DNA of 64,000 bases from GCA-2770975 sp050248915 (GCA_050248915.1 JBFWRL010000007.1:1-64000); one strand, 5' to 3'. Counted from the first letter of the stretch, positions 23,666-33,847 are shown. Translations and numbers: made by a program. The notes: generated from the letters alone by a model not told the origin.

Positions 23666-26263
23666 CTATAACTTTTGAATAGAACGAGCCAAAAAAGGAC
23701 GATCTGACTGAAAGTTTTGAATACTTTTACGCAAAACTTCATCGACAGTTTCTGTACGCCGCGTATCGAAGCCTGTTAATTGCTTTAAATGATACTCTGC
23801 ATTGCGACGGATTTTTTCAACCTGTTGAGCCACCTGTGCTCGCTCCGTCTGGCGGGCATTCTGCTGTTCTGCCAACAATAGGTTGATTTGCTCCGTGGTT
23901 TTGAGAACCTGCTCTAACCACTTTTGGGTCGCTTGCTCAAGTTCTCGATTATCTGGGCGGGGGGATTGGCTCAAAAGGGCCTGGGCCTCATTGGCCTTGG
24001 CAATCAAAGCCTGAAGTTCCTCATCCAATTGCTGTTTCAGGGCTTCATTCAAGCTATCCGAAACAGCAAACAAATCAGCTATCAGAGACTGTAAATCTTG
24101 GGCCTGTTGTAACAAAAATGCGCTCAGTTGGGCCAGTAAATGGCCACGCATTAAACTCTCAGTGGCTTGACTGAGCGTCTCTTCTGCTTGGGCCAGAAGA
24201 GCGGGCAGCCGCTCAAAAATAGCATTGGCTTCACTGCGTAAATCACCAAGCAACTCGATGGGCAAGAGCCCTGCCAGATCCGGATTCTGAGATACGTCTT
24301 CCAGTTCTGAATTGGCCTTTTTGAGGTCTTTCATTTTATCTTTAACAACAGACACAAGTTCTGCCTGTTCTTTCACACGGGCATTTAAAGTCGCCGCTTC
24401 TTGATCAGCCTGGATTTGTAAGCGCGTCACCGTGGCCCCACTCGCCGCCAATTTTGCATCGAGTTCTTTTAACTTGGCTGCTTGGCCTTGTAAAGCGGCC
24501 TGAAAATAGTCCCCCAAAAGCTCAGGACCCACCGACTGCCCATTGCGCTTAAAGGTGGGTGAACCACTGCCGAGTTCAAGCGAAAGACCATATTCAGCCA
24601 ATAGTTTATTCAGATCAGCCAATTTTTCAGCCGAACCAAATTGCTGTAAAAAGGAGGCATCCCATTGCCCCGATTTGGCTTGTTGGAGCAAGCTATTGAG
24701 CATCCGTTGTTTTTCGGCTTCCGCTTGCGCTTGTGCCGCAGCTTCTTGTTGTTGCTTTTGCGCCGCAGCCAAATCATCCAAGGTCTGATCATATTTGACC
24801 CGCAATTGCTGAATATCTGCATCATTGCGTTTGATTTCTTCTTCGAGCGCTTTTACCTCAGTCAACAAAAGTTGGTTTCTGGCCATCACCTCAAAGGCCT
24901 GGGCCAAACCTTCCACCTGTGTCAGGGTAAATCCTGACGCTCTGGGGTTTTGTATCCGCTGAATCAGTTGGGCAACTTGTTTTAATTGGCCCAAATCTTT
25001 GCTAGAAATCTCTTCTTTATTGGCCAAATTGTAGAGTTTGCCGTCCTGAAAACGCAATCCCAAGGTGCGCAAGAGTGCATTTTCTTGGTTGGACAGAGTC
25101 TGCCCTGGCTGCCCCAATTTATCTAAAATCGTGGCCAGTTGAGCCATTTCGGGCTTGTTGTAATTGCGCATAGCCTGAACCAAAACATAGCCCATTTTGG
25201 ATTTAAGATCGAGATCTGCCACCACTCTTTGCTGAGTGTTCCCATCGATCAACACCGTGTTTGAGCCTGGGCCGCGTCCTTCAACGATGCCCAAACGTAC
25301 CTGCTCTTGAAAGAGTTTGGCCAGATCAGAGCCCTGATTGTGGATCAATCCGGTCAAGCCAGCAATATCACCATCTTCAAAATTCAGACGCCGCAGCTCA
25401 TTGTCATTCATTTTGAGCATTTGGTCATAAAATTGATTCCGATCGTTGACCAAAACAGCTTGGGGACTACTTGGCCCCCCCCCTTTGCTGGCGTTTGCTG
25501 GGGTTTTCGCCTGTTGCTCACTCCAAGCCTGATAGCCCCAGGTCACAGGACGCAATTCGGAAATAACCGCCGCTGAAAGCAGAGCCGGTCGCCGAGCCAA
25601 AGCGGGAACCTTTTCAAAAATAGCCTGCAGTTGGGCCTTGCTTGGACGCTCTTGGGTCGCAGTCAAAGTCTGAACCAGTTCATTGACCGTGGCTTGGGCC
25701 AAAGCTGGGTTTTTCAGGTGTAGGCGCTGCAATTCATGGGTCATTTCACTTCTGAGCAGCTGCACCTGCACATCTTCAATCAGTTTGGGTTCGGGCACAG
25801 TGGCTGACAAGCGCTTTTGTTCTTCTGAATTCAGGGGTTTCTGCTGACGGACTTTTTCCATGATCTCCAAGAGCTGATCCACTTCTTCTGGCGATTTGCC
25901 CTGAATGGCATTGACCGTCTTTTGAATATGGGGCAGCCGGGCCCAATAGCTATCGATCTTAAAACTTTTACCCGCTTCCGCAGACAGCGTTGTGTCGGAG
26001 CGATCCATTTTGGCCAAAGCCGCTTGGACCACATTTTCAACAGGTTCGCCTTTTTCCAATAAATTGATAGCCGCAACCACATCGGGATTGTCGAGGTTGG
26101 CAATAAAGGTCAGTTCGTCCTGGGTTGGGTTGGGCCCCAATTCCTGCCGCAGTTCATGCAGTTCTTTTGCGGTGACTTTGCCATCATTTTTGAGCGCCTG
26201 ATGGGCTTTTTGCAGCAGTTGAGAAGAAAGGGGGCCTGTGCCTGTGTGCTCAGAACGAATCAT
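23666..26263 (-). CDS. Long coiled-coil protein with N-terminal DG-loop, 865 aa
   Basis: No known family recognised. The ATG at 26263 follows AAGGAG at 7-nt spacing. No signal peptide. Residues about 18-45 (LKNDGKVTAKELHELRQELG) look like one EF-hand-style helix-loop-helix with D-x-K-x-T-x-x-E. The central part (about residues 440-560) is a long coiled coil rich in Q, K, E and A; a second helical segment (about 620-830) contains many Q/A/L heptads. Predicted cytosolic or secreted by an unrecognised route. It lies downstream of two lipoprotein genes on the same strand, 91 bp after the nearer one. One of the set of long helical proteins in this window. Confidence 0.75.
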   Translation of the reverse strand: MIRSEHTGTGPLSSQLLQKAHQALKNDGKVTAKELHELRQELGPNPTQDELTFIANLDNPDVVAAINLLEKGEPVENVVQAALAKMDRSDTTLSAEAGKSFKIDSYWARLPHIQKTVNAIQGKSPEEVDQLLEIMEKVRQQKPLNSEEQKRLSATVPEPKLIEDVQVQLLRSEMTHELQRLHLKNPALAQATVNELVQTLTATQERPSKAQLQAIFEKVPALARRPALLSAAVISELRPVTWGYQAWSEQQAKTPANASKGGGPSSPQAVLVNDRNQFYDQMLKMNDNELRRLNFEDGDIAGLTGLIHNQGSDLAKLFQEQVRLGIVEGRGPGSNTVLIDGNTQQRVVADLDLKSKMGYVLVQAMRNYNKPEMAQLATILDKLGQPGQTLSNQENALLRTLGLRFQDGKLYNLANKEEISSKDLGQLKQVAQLIQRIQNPRASGFTLTQVEGLAQAFEVMARNQLLLTEVKALEEEIKRNDADIQQLRVKYDQTLDDLAAAQKQQQEAAAQAQAEAEKQRMLNSLLQQAKSGQWDASFLQQFGSAEKLADLNKLLAEYGLSLELGSGSPTFKRNGQSVGPELLGDYFQAALQGQAAKLKELDAKLAASGATVTRLQIQADQEAATLNARVKEQAELVSVVKDKMKDLKKANSELEDVSQNPDLAGLLPIELLGDLRSEANAIFERLPALLAQAEETLSQATESLMRGHLLAQLSAFLLQQAQDLQSLIADLFAVSDSLNEALKQQLDEELQALIAKANEAQALLSQSPRPDNRELEQATQKWLEQVLKTTEQINLLLAEQQNARQTERAQVAQQVEKIRRNAEYHLKQLTGFDTRRTETVDEVLRKSIQNFQSDRPFLARSIQKL

Positions 26264-26354
26264 GAAAAATCTCCTTGAAGAAAAATGGCTTGTTTGAGAT
26301 GTATACCCTGCCTCCCCAAGAAAAAAACGGGCTTAGTCCATTTTTATAAAAAGC

Positions 26355-27473
26355 TTAATTTTTCATTGGACTCAACAGGGCCATCCCCAACTCAGGCCAA
26401 ACGGCGGTATACAAATCAAATCCCCCTTTTCCGCCGATCCGGTTTGAAGAAAAAAGCATCAGTGGACGCCTTGGCAAATCGGGGTCGCTCCACAGGGCCG
26501 GTCTGAATTCATCGGAAGAGGTATTGATCGGCACGCCCCCCGGAAAACGGGTTTGCAGATTCTGGGGCGTTTGCCATTTGCCGTTTTGAAAGGTGCTGAG
26601 ATAGAGGTCATACCCCCCCTGGCCGCCGGGACGGTCAGAGGCAAACACCAGAAGATCCCCCAAGAAAACAGGACAGCTCTCCCGTTGCGGGGAATTCAAC
26701 TCTGCCACCGGCTCCACTTCCTGGGCCCGGGCAGGGGCCTGCAGCCAGGTTTTGAGATCTGTGACTTCGTTGGGCACGTTGAGCCGATAGAGATCCAAAG
26801 ATCCGCCCCGATCAGAGCTAAAGTACAGGGTTCTGCGGGCAGGATCAAAACTCAGATAAGAATCCTCGGCCTGAGCACTGTTGAAGCCCAGGGGCAAAAC
26901 CTTTTGGGCCTCTGAATCCCAGAGAAAGAGATCCCGCTGCCCCTGACGATCGGAGGTAAAACTCAAAATTGCTGGGCCAGACAGGAACTGCTTTTGCAAT
27001 TCTGCTTGCCCAGGGGGTTTGCGAAATTCTGCCGAGGGCCAAAGCATAAAAACATCTGCAGGAAGAGATTCAGGGGCCGCTGCCAGCAATAGCAGGGACG
27101 GCCCCCATTCATGCTGCTCGCTGTTGGCTTCTGGCAGAAAGACCCCCAAACCGCGTGAAAGCACATCCGGGGGATCTGGCCGTGAATAGCCAGAGGGGTA
27201 AGACCAGTAAAGAGACATTTCACCCGCATGCAAGTCAAAGTGTTTGCCTTGCGAACTGGCATTGCTGGCATAGAGAAAGCGCTGGGATGTCTGCAAGGGA
27301 TCCGGTGGGGCCGTGGCATTGTAGTCATCATAGGCCGTATTCAGTTCGGTCAGGGGAAAGACCCCCGGCTGAATAGACAACTCTCCATAGCCATAACCCA
27401 AGGCGCGCATAAAATCACAGCCACTCAGGCCCAGACTCAGCGCCAGACCCAACCCAATCCACTTGCTTTTCAT
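26355..27473 (-). CDS. Lipoprotein with PD40/TolB-like beta-propeller repeats
   Basis: Lipobox LSGC near residue 19. At least four PD40-type blades are visible by their signature (F/Y)-x-S-(D/N)-R-x-G-x-x-D-L-(Y/F): ILSFTSDRQGQRDLFL, LYFSSDRGGSLDLYRL, LVFASDRPGGQGGYDLYL and LMFSSNRIGGKGGFDLY. Such propellers occur in TolB and in PD40-OmpA proteins of Bacteroidetes and bind partners at the cell envelope. There is no OmpA domain here. ATG at 27473 with GGAG 9 nt upstream. It follows the 829-aa lipoprotein by 12 bp, so the two probably form one operon. Confidence 0.85.
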   Translation of the reverse strand: MKSKWIGLGLALSLGLSGCDFMRALGYGYGELSIQPGVFPLTELNTAYDDYNATAPPDPLQTSQRFLYASNASSQGKHFDLHAGEMSLYWSYPSGYSRPDPPDVLSRGLGVFLPEANSEQHEWGPSLLLLAAAPESLPADVFMLWPSAEFRKPPGQAELQKQFLSGPAILSFTSDRQGQRDLFLWDSEAQKVLPLGFNSAQAEDSYLSFDPARRTLYFSSDRGGSLDLYRLNVPNEVTDLKTWLQAPARAQEVEPVAELNSPQRESCPVFLGDLLVFASDRPGGQGGYDLYLSTFQNGKWQTPQNLQTRFPGGVPINTSSDEFRPALWSDPDLPRRPLMLFSSNRIGGKGGFDLYTAVWPELGMALLSPMKN

Positions 27474-27485
27474 TGCTCGCTTCTC

Positions 27486-29975
27486 CTATTGGGGAATCCC
27501 ACGTACTTGTGTCATGCCCTGCCCGCCATTGGCACTGTTTTGTGACCAAGTTGCGGGCTCAGAATCTACCACGGTATATGTGCCGGCGGGTAAGACTACA
27601 TTGGGTTCAGTAAACCAATAGGCATTGGGTACCCCGCCCTGACCTGGGCGGGTACTCACAGCCCAGGGGCCGTAGAGTTTGCCACTGCTATCTTTTAACC
27701 CAATTGTGCCACCGGGAGAACCTTGGGCATTGTTCCAGTGATAGGTCTGTAAAAAGGTGATTTTGCTGGCCTGGGCCAGGTTAAACTGGGTGGCCGAAGT
27801 CGGCAAATTAAACACAGCCAGGATATTGCCATTGTCGTAGAGCATCTGATCCTGTACGGTGGGCGTGGCTGAAGCCGTGGGCTGCGCATTGCCCAGATTG
27901 GGTCCGACCCAGAGCAATTCTTTGCCCTCGTTAACCACCATCAATAGGCGATCTCCAGTCGGACTAAAAGCCAAATAGCCAGGTTTGGGAACACCTGTGA
28001 GATAGGGAACCGGGGCAGAAAAAGTAGGCCCGCCTTTAATCACCTGATTCTGGCTTGGAGAACTCCAGTAAAGGGCCTTGTCAAACTGGCCACCCCCAGC
28101 AGCCAAACCACCAAAATTGGTGTCTTTTGCGGCCTCTGCGATCAATTTGGCTGCTCCATTGGGCTGTATCAGGTACACACCAGGGGTGCCGCCAAACGGC
28201 CAACCACCAGCACTGTTTAAGCCATAGAGTTCGTGGCGAGAATCGAGATAGGCCAGGGAAAACAGTCCAGGTGGAATTTCACTGTCGAGCAGCCCCACTT
28301 CTTGGTTGCTGCCAGCGGGTAAATACCAGACATTGTCATTTTCAAAATCGGCAAAATACCAACCCGCATCAGTGCTGGGGGCATCGTTGAGCTGGAGGGG
28401 GGTCAGGCCCTTGCCGATCTGAACCAGATATTGACCATCACAGACCACGGTCAAATTGCCGGTTTGGGGATCAAAGCGCAATTCATTGGGTTTGGGCAGA
28501 CCTTTGACCACCACCGTGGTGGTGCCATCAGCCGCAATTTTTAAGACATTGCCACTCTGGCGCTCCAGGGTATAGAGCCCGGCCCCATGTGGGCCTTTGT
28601 CGGTATAAGCCAAGCCATCCCAATCTTTGCCTTCGGGGGCCTGGGCATAGAGGCTGGCAATGCCCCCAGAGACCTGGTAAACGCCCCGTACGCCAGGGCC
28701 AGATCCCCACCAAGAGCCGGCTTCAATCCGGTTGAGGAAAAACAAGTTCTGATTGAGACTGTCATAAGCCAAAGAGGCCAGAGCTCCCGGTATTGGGCCT
28801 TTACTGGTATCCAGCATCCCCGTTTCTGCTGCCGTGGCATCGGGCTTAAACCAGACATTGTCGCTTTCAAAATCACTAAAATACACGCCACCTTGGGGAG
28901 CGGGCAAAATATCGTGCAGACCATCGTGGGACAGGGTGTTTTTCCACTCTGTGACTGAACCATCGGCATTAAACTGGTAAATACCCCGGGTTTGCACCCC
29001 GGCGGCAGGCGCATAGTCCATGCTCACAACGGGTGTTCCATTCACCACGGCTCCGTGCCGCCAAATCGGGCCCCGCAAGAGGTCATGGCTGGCATAAACT
29101 GAGCTTTTGCCCAGGGTATCCAATTTGATCAAGCTCTGACGATTGAGTGAACTGGTCATGGCATAAAGCGTGCCATCGGGGGCATAAAAATGGGTCCCCA
29201 AAGGCCCCAGCGTATAATTTGAACGCAAAACCTGCATTTGCATCCCCGCAGGGATCTCAACCCCGGTCAACTCAGCGGGCATAAATAAATCTGTGCGGGG
29301 CATACGGGTAATCTCCTGGGTCCCCGCGTGATCTGCTTTGAGTTTGATCTGGCTGGAAGAGCCATCGGGGAGCAGTTTATAGATACCGCCAAAGCTATTC
29401 CCGCCATCGGGCCAATAATCGATCGCAGCGATGTAGCCACTTCCGTCTTTTAAGGGCACAGCCCCTTTGCCGTTGATCCCTGCCAGCAAGTCGCCAGTGA
29501 CCGCTGTTTTCCAACCACCACAGGCATCGGTACTGGCGATCTCCTTTTTGCTGCGATCAGAAGAAAAAACCTGGGCTTGCCCCTGATCATCAAAAAAGAC
29601 ATCTCCCACCTTAAAAGGCGTTTCATAGAGTCGCGCCATCATTCCTGCTGGCACATTCAGTCCTGTGGGCAAGGGCAACTCTTTTAAAACAGCTGTGCTG
29701 CCACAAGAGCCCACAGGGGCAGAAGAGGGCTCTAAACTGGGCAAAGGTGCAGGTGTTGCACTCTGGCCGGGTGCGGGTGGAATCACTTGCGGGGCAGAAG
29801 CTGTCGCCAGGGGGGTTGGCGTGGCCGTCGCTGCGACTGTTGGGCTTGCGACAGGCAAAGCAGAGGGAACTGGGGCAGATGAGCTGGTTGGATTGGATGT
29901 AATGGGTGCAGGTCCGCAAGCTGTCAAACTCAAGGCCAACAGGGCAGATACCCGAAATTGAATGGATGTGTGCAT
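27486..29975 (-). CDS. Lipoprotein with beta-propeller-like repeats, 829 aa
   Basis: I chose the ATG at 29975 (MHTSIQFRVSALLALS, lipobox SLTAC) with GGGAG at 6-7 nt spacing; a start at 30053 would put 26 extra residues before the signal peptide. A P/S/A/T linker (about residues 24-85) precedes repeated segments of the type (W/Y)-F-(K/A)-x-(D/P) and G-x-Y-x-(L/F), e.g. GGIYKLLPDGSS, RGIYQFNADGSV, RGVYQVSGG, PGVYLIQPNGA, which suggest an NHL/SMP-30-like propeller. The C-terminal 100 residues form a separate beta domain (FNLAQASKITFLQTYHW ... PAGTYTVVDSEP). Ligand unknown. Confidence 0.82.
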   Translation of the reverse strand: MHTSIQFRVSALLALSLTACGPAPITSNPTSSSAPVPSALPVASPTVAATATPTPLATASAPQVIPPAPGQSATPAPLPSLEPSSAPVGSCGSTAVLKELPLPTGLNVPAGMMARLYETPFKVGDVFFDDQGQAQVFSSDRSKKEIASTDACGGWKTAVTGDLLAGINGKGAVPLKDGSGYIAAIDYWPDGGNSFGGIYKLLPDGSSSQIKLKADHAGTQEITRMPRTDLFMPAELTGVEIPAGMQMQVLRSNYTLGPLGTHFYAPDGTLYAMTSSLNRQSLIKLDTLGKSSVYASHDLLRGPIWRHGAVVNGTPVVSMDYAPAAGVQTRGIYQFNADGSVTEWKNTLSHDGLHDILPAPQGGVYFSDFESDNVWFKPDATAAETGMLDTSKGPIPGALASLAYDSLNQNLFFLNRIEAGSWWGSGPGVRGVYQVSGGIASLYAQAPEGKDWDGLAYTDKGPHGAGLYTLERQSGNVLKIAADGTTTVVVKGLPKPNELRFDPQTGNLTVVCDGQYLVQIGKGLTPLQLNDAPSTDAGWYFADFENDNVWYLPAGSNQEVGLLDSEIPPGLFSLAYLDSRHELYGLNSAGGWPFGGTPGVYLIQPNGAAKLIAEAAKDTNFGGLAAGGGQFDKALYWSSPSQNQVIKGGPTFSAPVPYLTGVPKPGYLAFSPTGDRLLMVVNEGKELLWVGPNLGNAQPTASATPTVQDQMLYDNGNILAVFNLPTSATQFNLAQASKITFLQTYHWNNAQGSPGGTIGLKDSSGKLYGPWAVSTRPGQGGVPNAYWFTEPNVVLPAGTYTVVDSEPATWSQNSANGGQGMTQVRGIPQ

Positions 29976-30006
29976 AAATGTCTCCCTAAAAATGGTTTCT
30001 AGTTCG

Positions 30007-30034
30007 AGTGTACGTAAAAAGCAGCCTCTGCCAA
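30007..30034 (-). promoter_or_regulatory. Probable promoter of the 829-aa lipoprotein gene
   Basis: On the minus strand TTGGCA (30034-30029), a 16-nt spacer and TACACT (30012-30007) lie about 32 nt before the ATG. Good -35, fair -10. Confidence 0.55.
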
Positions 30035-30104
30035 ATGATCGGTATCGCCCCAATTATTGATTCCAATCAAAGATCTGAGAGAGCCATTCTTCCCTGCAGA
30101 GATT

Positions 30105-30113
30105 TGTTACAAT
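30105..30113 (+). promoter_or_regulatory. Extended -10 promoter of the biotin carboxylase gene
   Basis: TGTTACAAT contains TACAAT (30108-30113) with the TGn extension, 33 nt before the ATG at 30147. No strong -35. Confidence 0.55.
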
Positions 30114-30146
30114 GCTTGCAACACACATAGCAACAGGAAAAAAACC

Positions 30147-31913
30147 ATGCTGAGAAAAGTTTTGATTGCCAACCGGGGTGAAATTGCGATTCGCATTCTC
30201 AGGGCCTGCCAAGAAATGGGCATTGCCACCGTGGCCGTTTATGCCGAAGACGACCGCCAGAGCAAACATGTGCGTCTGGCTGATGAAGCCTTTCTCCTGC
30301 CCGGTAGCCAACTCAGCGAAACCTATTTAAATATTCCGGCCCTGATTAACATTGCCCAAAAATCCGGGGCCGAAGGCATTCATCCCGGCTATGGATTTTT
30401 ATCTGAAAATGCCGGATTTTCGTTGGCCTGTCGCGAAAATGGCATTGTCTTTATTGGCCCCAGCCCAGAGGTGATTGAAGCCATGGGCAGCAAACTTCTG
30501 GCCCGCGAGCGCATGATGGCCGCAGGGGTGCCGATCACCCCTGGCAGTCCCAAGCTCAGCAGTTTGGCTGAGGCCCAAACCTGGGCGGATAAAATTGGCT
30601 ATCCGCTGCTGCTCAAAGCCAGTGCTGGGGGTGGGGGCCGTGGCATGAAACGCGTCATGATGGCAGACGAATTGCCCAGTGCCTATGATGCAGCCCTGCG
30701 CGAGAGCAAAAGTTATTTCTCAGACGACACGGTCTATCTGGAAAAACTGGTCACCGCCCCGCGCCACGTCGAGGTGCAAATTTTGGCAGATACCCACGGC
30801 CACGTAATTCACCTGGGGGAACGCGACTGTTCGGTGCAGCGCCGCAACCAAAAGTTGATCGAAGAAACCCCAGCGCCCCACTTGCCTCCAGATGTGCGTC
30901 AAAAGCTGCTCGATGCGGCTGTGGCTGGTGCTCAGGCCATCGGTTATACGGGTGCAGGCACCTTTGAATTTGTGGTGCAAAACAATACCGAGCCGTATTT
31001 TATGGAAGTGAATACCCGCCTGCAGGTCGAACATCCGATCACCGAAATGGTGACACGGGTCGATTTGGTCAAAGAGCAATTGCGAATTGCCTCAGGCCTG
31101 CCCCTGAGCTACTTGCAAGAGGAGATCCGCTTTGAAGGCCACGCCATTGAATGCCGCATCACCGTGGAAGATGCGTGCCAAAACTTCCGACCTGTGCCCG
31201 GTTTAATTGGCAAATACGAAGAGCCTGCGGGTTTTGGTGTACGGGTCGACAGTATGCCTTACGCCGGTTATGAAATCCCACGCAGCTACGACTCACTCTT
31301 GGCCAAATTGGTCACCTGGGCACCGACACGGGCCGAGGCCCTGGCGCGCATGCAACGGGCCCTTAAAGAGTACACCATTGAAGGGGTCACCACCTTGATC
31401 CCCTTTTTCCAATGGGCCTTGGATGTGCCCGCGTTTGCCGAGGGCCATTATGACACTGGTTTTGTTGGCAAATACTTTGAACCCAGTCACTTGGCAACGG
31501 CACCCGCTCCCAGCAGAGAAGAAAGCGCTCCCCAACACCGCGAGGTAATTGATGTGGAGGTCAATGGTCGCTATTTTCAAGTCGCCCTGTATTTGCCCGA
31601 AGGTGCACTGCGCCCCGGCACAGGTGCAAACGCAGCAGCAGCTCATGCCCCCAAAGGTCCCGGCACCGGCAAAGGCAATCGCAAAGACAGCAGCAGCCAA
31701 AGTCAGGTGCCCGCGCCCATGGCCGGCACAGTGGTCAAAGTTGCCGTTGAAGCCGGCCAAAGTGTGGAAAGTGGTCAATTGCTCTGTATTATTGAATCCA
31801 TGAAAATGGAAAATGATCTGCTCTCCCCCCGCAGCGGCAAACTCAAAACAGTGCCCATCCGGGCCGGTGAAAAAGTGCAAGCTGGGGCTGTACTCGTGGA
31901 GTTTGAGGCCTAA
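30147..31913 (+). CDS. Biotin carboxylase fused to biotin carboxyl carrier domain (acyl-CoA carboxylase alpha subunit)
   Basis: A 588-residue fusion: biotin carboxylase N-terminal domain (LIANRGEIAIRILRAC), ATP-grasp (GGGGRGMKRV, VQRRNQKLIEE, EVNTRLQVEHPITE), biotin carboxylase C-terminal domain, an A/P/G linker and a biotinyl domain with Lys553 in ESMKMEN. The layout matches alpha subunits of propionyl/acetyl/methylcrotonyl-CoA carboxylases; the carboxyltransferase partner is not in this window. ATG at 30147 follows AGGA; the longer in-frame start at 30057 would include the promoter. It probably acts in acyl-CoA metabolism, like the acyl-CoA dehydrogenase at 60077. Its 3' end overlaps the convergent gene by 4 bp. 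Confidence 0.92.
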   Translation: MLRKVLIANRGEIAIRILRACQEMGIATVAVYAEDDRQSKHVRLADEAFLLPGSQLSETYLNIPALINIAQKSGAEGIHPGYGFLSENAGFSLACRENGIVFIGPSPEVIEAMGSKLLARERMMAAGVPITPGSPKLSSLAEAQTWADKIGYPLLLKASAGGGGRGMKRVMMADELPSAYDAALRESKSYFSDDTVYLEKLVTAPRHVEVQILADTHGHVIHLGERDCSVQRRNQKLIEETPAPHLPPDVRQKLLDAAVAGAQAIGYTGAGTFEFVVQNNTEPYFMEVNTRLQVEHPITEMVTRVDLVKEQLRIASGLPLSYLQEEIRFEGHAIECRITVEDACQNFRPVPGLIGKYEEPAGFGVRVDSMPYAGYEIPRSYDSLLAKLVTWAPTRAEALARMQRALKEYTIEGVTTLIPFFQWALDVPAFAEGHYDTGFVGKYFEPSHLATAPAPSREESAPQHREVIDVEVNGRYFQVALYLPEGALRPGTGANAAAAHAPKGPGTGKGNRKDSSSQSQVPAPMAGTVVKVAVEAGQSVESGQLLCIIESMKMENDLLSPRSGKLKTVPIRAGEKVQAGAVLVEFEA

Positions 31914-32518
31914 GCCAAAAAGGGCTGCAACAATGCCAAACAATCTGGCGGAATGCCCTTGCGCCAGGTATCGTGGCGCAATGAAGCTGCATGTTTGCCA
32001 CTGTAAAAAGCGGTGTTTTCGCCGTCCAAACGCCCACAAATTTGGGTGAATTTGTCCTGTTGGGGATGCAGCACCAAATGCGGAAAGCCCTGCGGCAAGC
32101 GCAAAGCTTGCTCAAAAGGCTGGTCAGGCAGGCCACCTTTGGCCAGTTCGGCTTGCAAAGTCTGGGGTGAGACCCCATGGCATTGTCCCAAATAAAAGAG
32201 CAAATCCATGGGCCGTTTGACAGGTGAGTCCAGTACCAGCCGCTCAATCAAGGGGTGCACCCCACTCAAGAGCACAGCCGAAATACAGGCATAAGAGGCG
32301 GCCATCAGGGTCAGGCCTGGGCATTGCCAATACTGGGCGAGATATTCAAGCAAATACCAGAGCAATTGGGTCTCCAACACCCCTCCCCCCAAAAGGCGCT
32401 GGCCCTGGGGGTTGTGCCCACCCAAATAGGCAATCAAAAAACGGCCTTCGAGCCCACCGGCTTGCAAAGCGGCCAGCAAAGGCAACGCCGCTTCAGGTTT
32501 AGCGCGAAAACCTGGCAA
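31910..32518 (-). CDS. Hypothetical protein, 202 aa, possibly alpha/beta-hydrolase-like
   Basis: No confident family. The order of hydrophobic strands (GRFLIAYLGG, LTLMAASYACISAV, RLVLDSP, PHLVLHPQQDKFT) and a late HPQQDKF, plus a C-terminal His (LRHDTW), recall a small alpha/beta hydrolase with a degenerate nucleophile elbow. TTG start at 32518, 3 bp after the stop of the kinase-like gene. Third gene of the TerB/kinase operon, so it may share their function. Confidence 0.6.
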   Translation of the reverse strand: MPGFRAKPEAALPLLAALQAGGLEGRFLIAYLGGHNPQGQRLLGGGVLETQLLWYLLEYLAQYWQCPGLTLMAASYACISAVLLSGVHPLIERLVLDSPVKRPMDLLFYLGQCHGVSPQTLQAELAKGGLPDQPFEQALRLPQGFPHLVLHPQQDKFTQICGRLDGENTAFYSGKHAASLRHDTWRKGIPPDCLALLQPFLA

Positions 32519-32521
32519 ATG

Positions 32522-33817
32522 CTAAATTGTGCGCTCAGCGTGACCAACCGAAACCACCAACAACTCCAAAAAAGCCCGTTCGGGCCAAGGCGAGAGCGAA
32601 AGTCGAAAGTGCGGCACCTGGCTGAGATAGGTCTCAGCAAAATGCAGGTCCAAGGGCAGGGGATCGTGGCAATAAATATCCGTGGGACGGTGCCCCCCTT
32701 CCGGCTGGGCCAGATCAGACCAATGGCGATAGGGCAAAACCTGCAAGCGAGCCGAAATTTGCAGAGGCTCGGCAGCATCAGACTGCCAAGCAGCATTTAA
32801 ACCTTGCTTGAGTCCATTTTGCAGGCAATCTTGTAAGGCCAAAGGACTGCTGCCTGCAGGCCAAACCTCAGGCAAAAGCAGGCCAGATGTTTGTTTTGTG
32901 ACTTGCTGGGCCAAAGCCCTCAGAAGCGGATTTTGCCCGCGCAGGGGACGGGTATAATCCGCAGCGGTTTCGAGCTCTAAGCTGGCCCCAGCAGGGCTTG
33001 ATTCAATGCGAAAAAGCAGATCGGCCTGAGGCCCCTCCAGGGTCTGGGCAAAAAAAGGCAGGGGTTCAGCATCAACGGGCAGCCAGGTCAAAAGTGGTTC
33101 CAAAAAAACCTGGTGCAAAACCTGCAGGCTGGGTTCGGGTAAGTTCAACGACAAAACCGAAGGCCTGGATTCAGTTTGTTTCAGTTTGGGACTGAAATAA
33201 GCCAGATATTGCTGCCAATCGGGCTTTAACAATAATTCAGCATAGGGGCTGGGCTGAATTTTGGGGCCTGTATCCAAGAGACAAAAATGGGTCTGCTGCC
33301 AAAGCAAATTTTTGGGTGAGAGATCGAGCAGATAGCCCTTGCTGTAATAAAAATCTGCCGCTTGGCCGAGCATCTTCTCAACCGCGGCAGTCATCACAGG
33401 CGTAGCTGCCTCTGTCATCAAAAGGGCTTGCAGCGTCGGGCCAGCCTCCCAGCTTTTGAGCAGGGCTGTTTCTGACTGGGCCACAACAGCAGCAACAGCC
33501 CACCCCGCCTGCTGTAAAAGGCGTGTCACTTCGGCCTCTGTGGCCAAGAGTTGGCGCAAAAACGCCACCGAAGCCCGAATTTGTTTGAGGGCATAATTTT
33601 GCTCCCCGTCTAAAGCCTGCACACGATAGACCGAGCCAATCAATCCGGCGCCAGCAAATGCCAGCACACGATAGAGCTGCTCAGCGACAGGCAAACATGT
33701 GCCCACAGGCAATACAACCGATGCCGCCAATAATTGTTGCTTGAGCCGGGGGCTCTTGACCACGGCACTGAGCAGCCCCAATTGTTCGCTTGAAAGTGTT
33801 AAAAAAGCCTTTTGCAC
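32522..33817 (-). CDS. Protein-kinase-like protein
   Basis: Residues about 55-190 look like a Ser/Thr-kinase fold: glycine-rich loop AGAGLIGSVYRVQ, the VAIK-type lysine in YALKQIR, a catalytic loop GYLLDLSPKNLLW (D-x-x-P-x-N) and a metal site LLDTGPK (DTG in place of DFG). The usual His before the catalytic Asp is replaced by Leu. The C-terminal 240 residues match nothing I recognise. I prefer the GTG at 33817 (8 nt after GGGAG) to a TTG at 33832. Middle gene of an operon with TerB. Kinase activity is plausible but unproven. Confidence 0.65.
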   Translation of the reverse strand: MQKAFLTLSSEQLGLLSAVVKSPRLKQQLLAASVVLPVGTCLPVAEQLYRVLAFAGAGLIGSVYRVQALDGEQNYALKQIRASVAFLRQLLATEAEVTRLLQQAGWAVAAVVAQSETALLKSWEAGPTLQALLMTEAATPVMTAAVEKMLGQAADFYYSKGYLLDLSPKNLLWQQTHFCLLDTGPKIQPSPYAELLLKPDWQQYLAYFSPKLKQTESRPSVLSLNLPEPSLQVLHQVFLEPLLTWLPVDAEPLPFFAQTLEGPQADLLFRIESSPAGASLELETAADYTRPLRGQNPLLRALAQQVTKQTSGLLLPEVWPAGSSPLALQDCLQNGLKQGLNAAWQSDAAEPLQISARLQVLPYRHWSDLAQPEGGHRPTDIYCHDPLPLDLHFAETYLSQVPHFRLSLSPWPERAFLELLVVSVGHAERTI

Positions 33818-33847
33818 AGAGCAAGCTCCCAAAGGAGCATCGGCAAC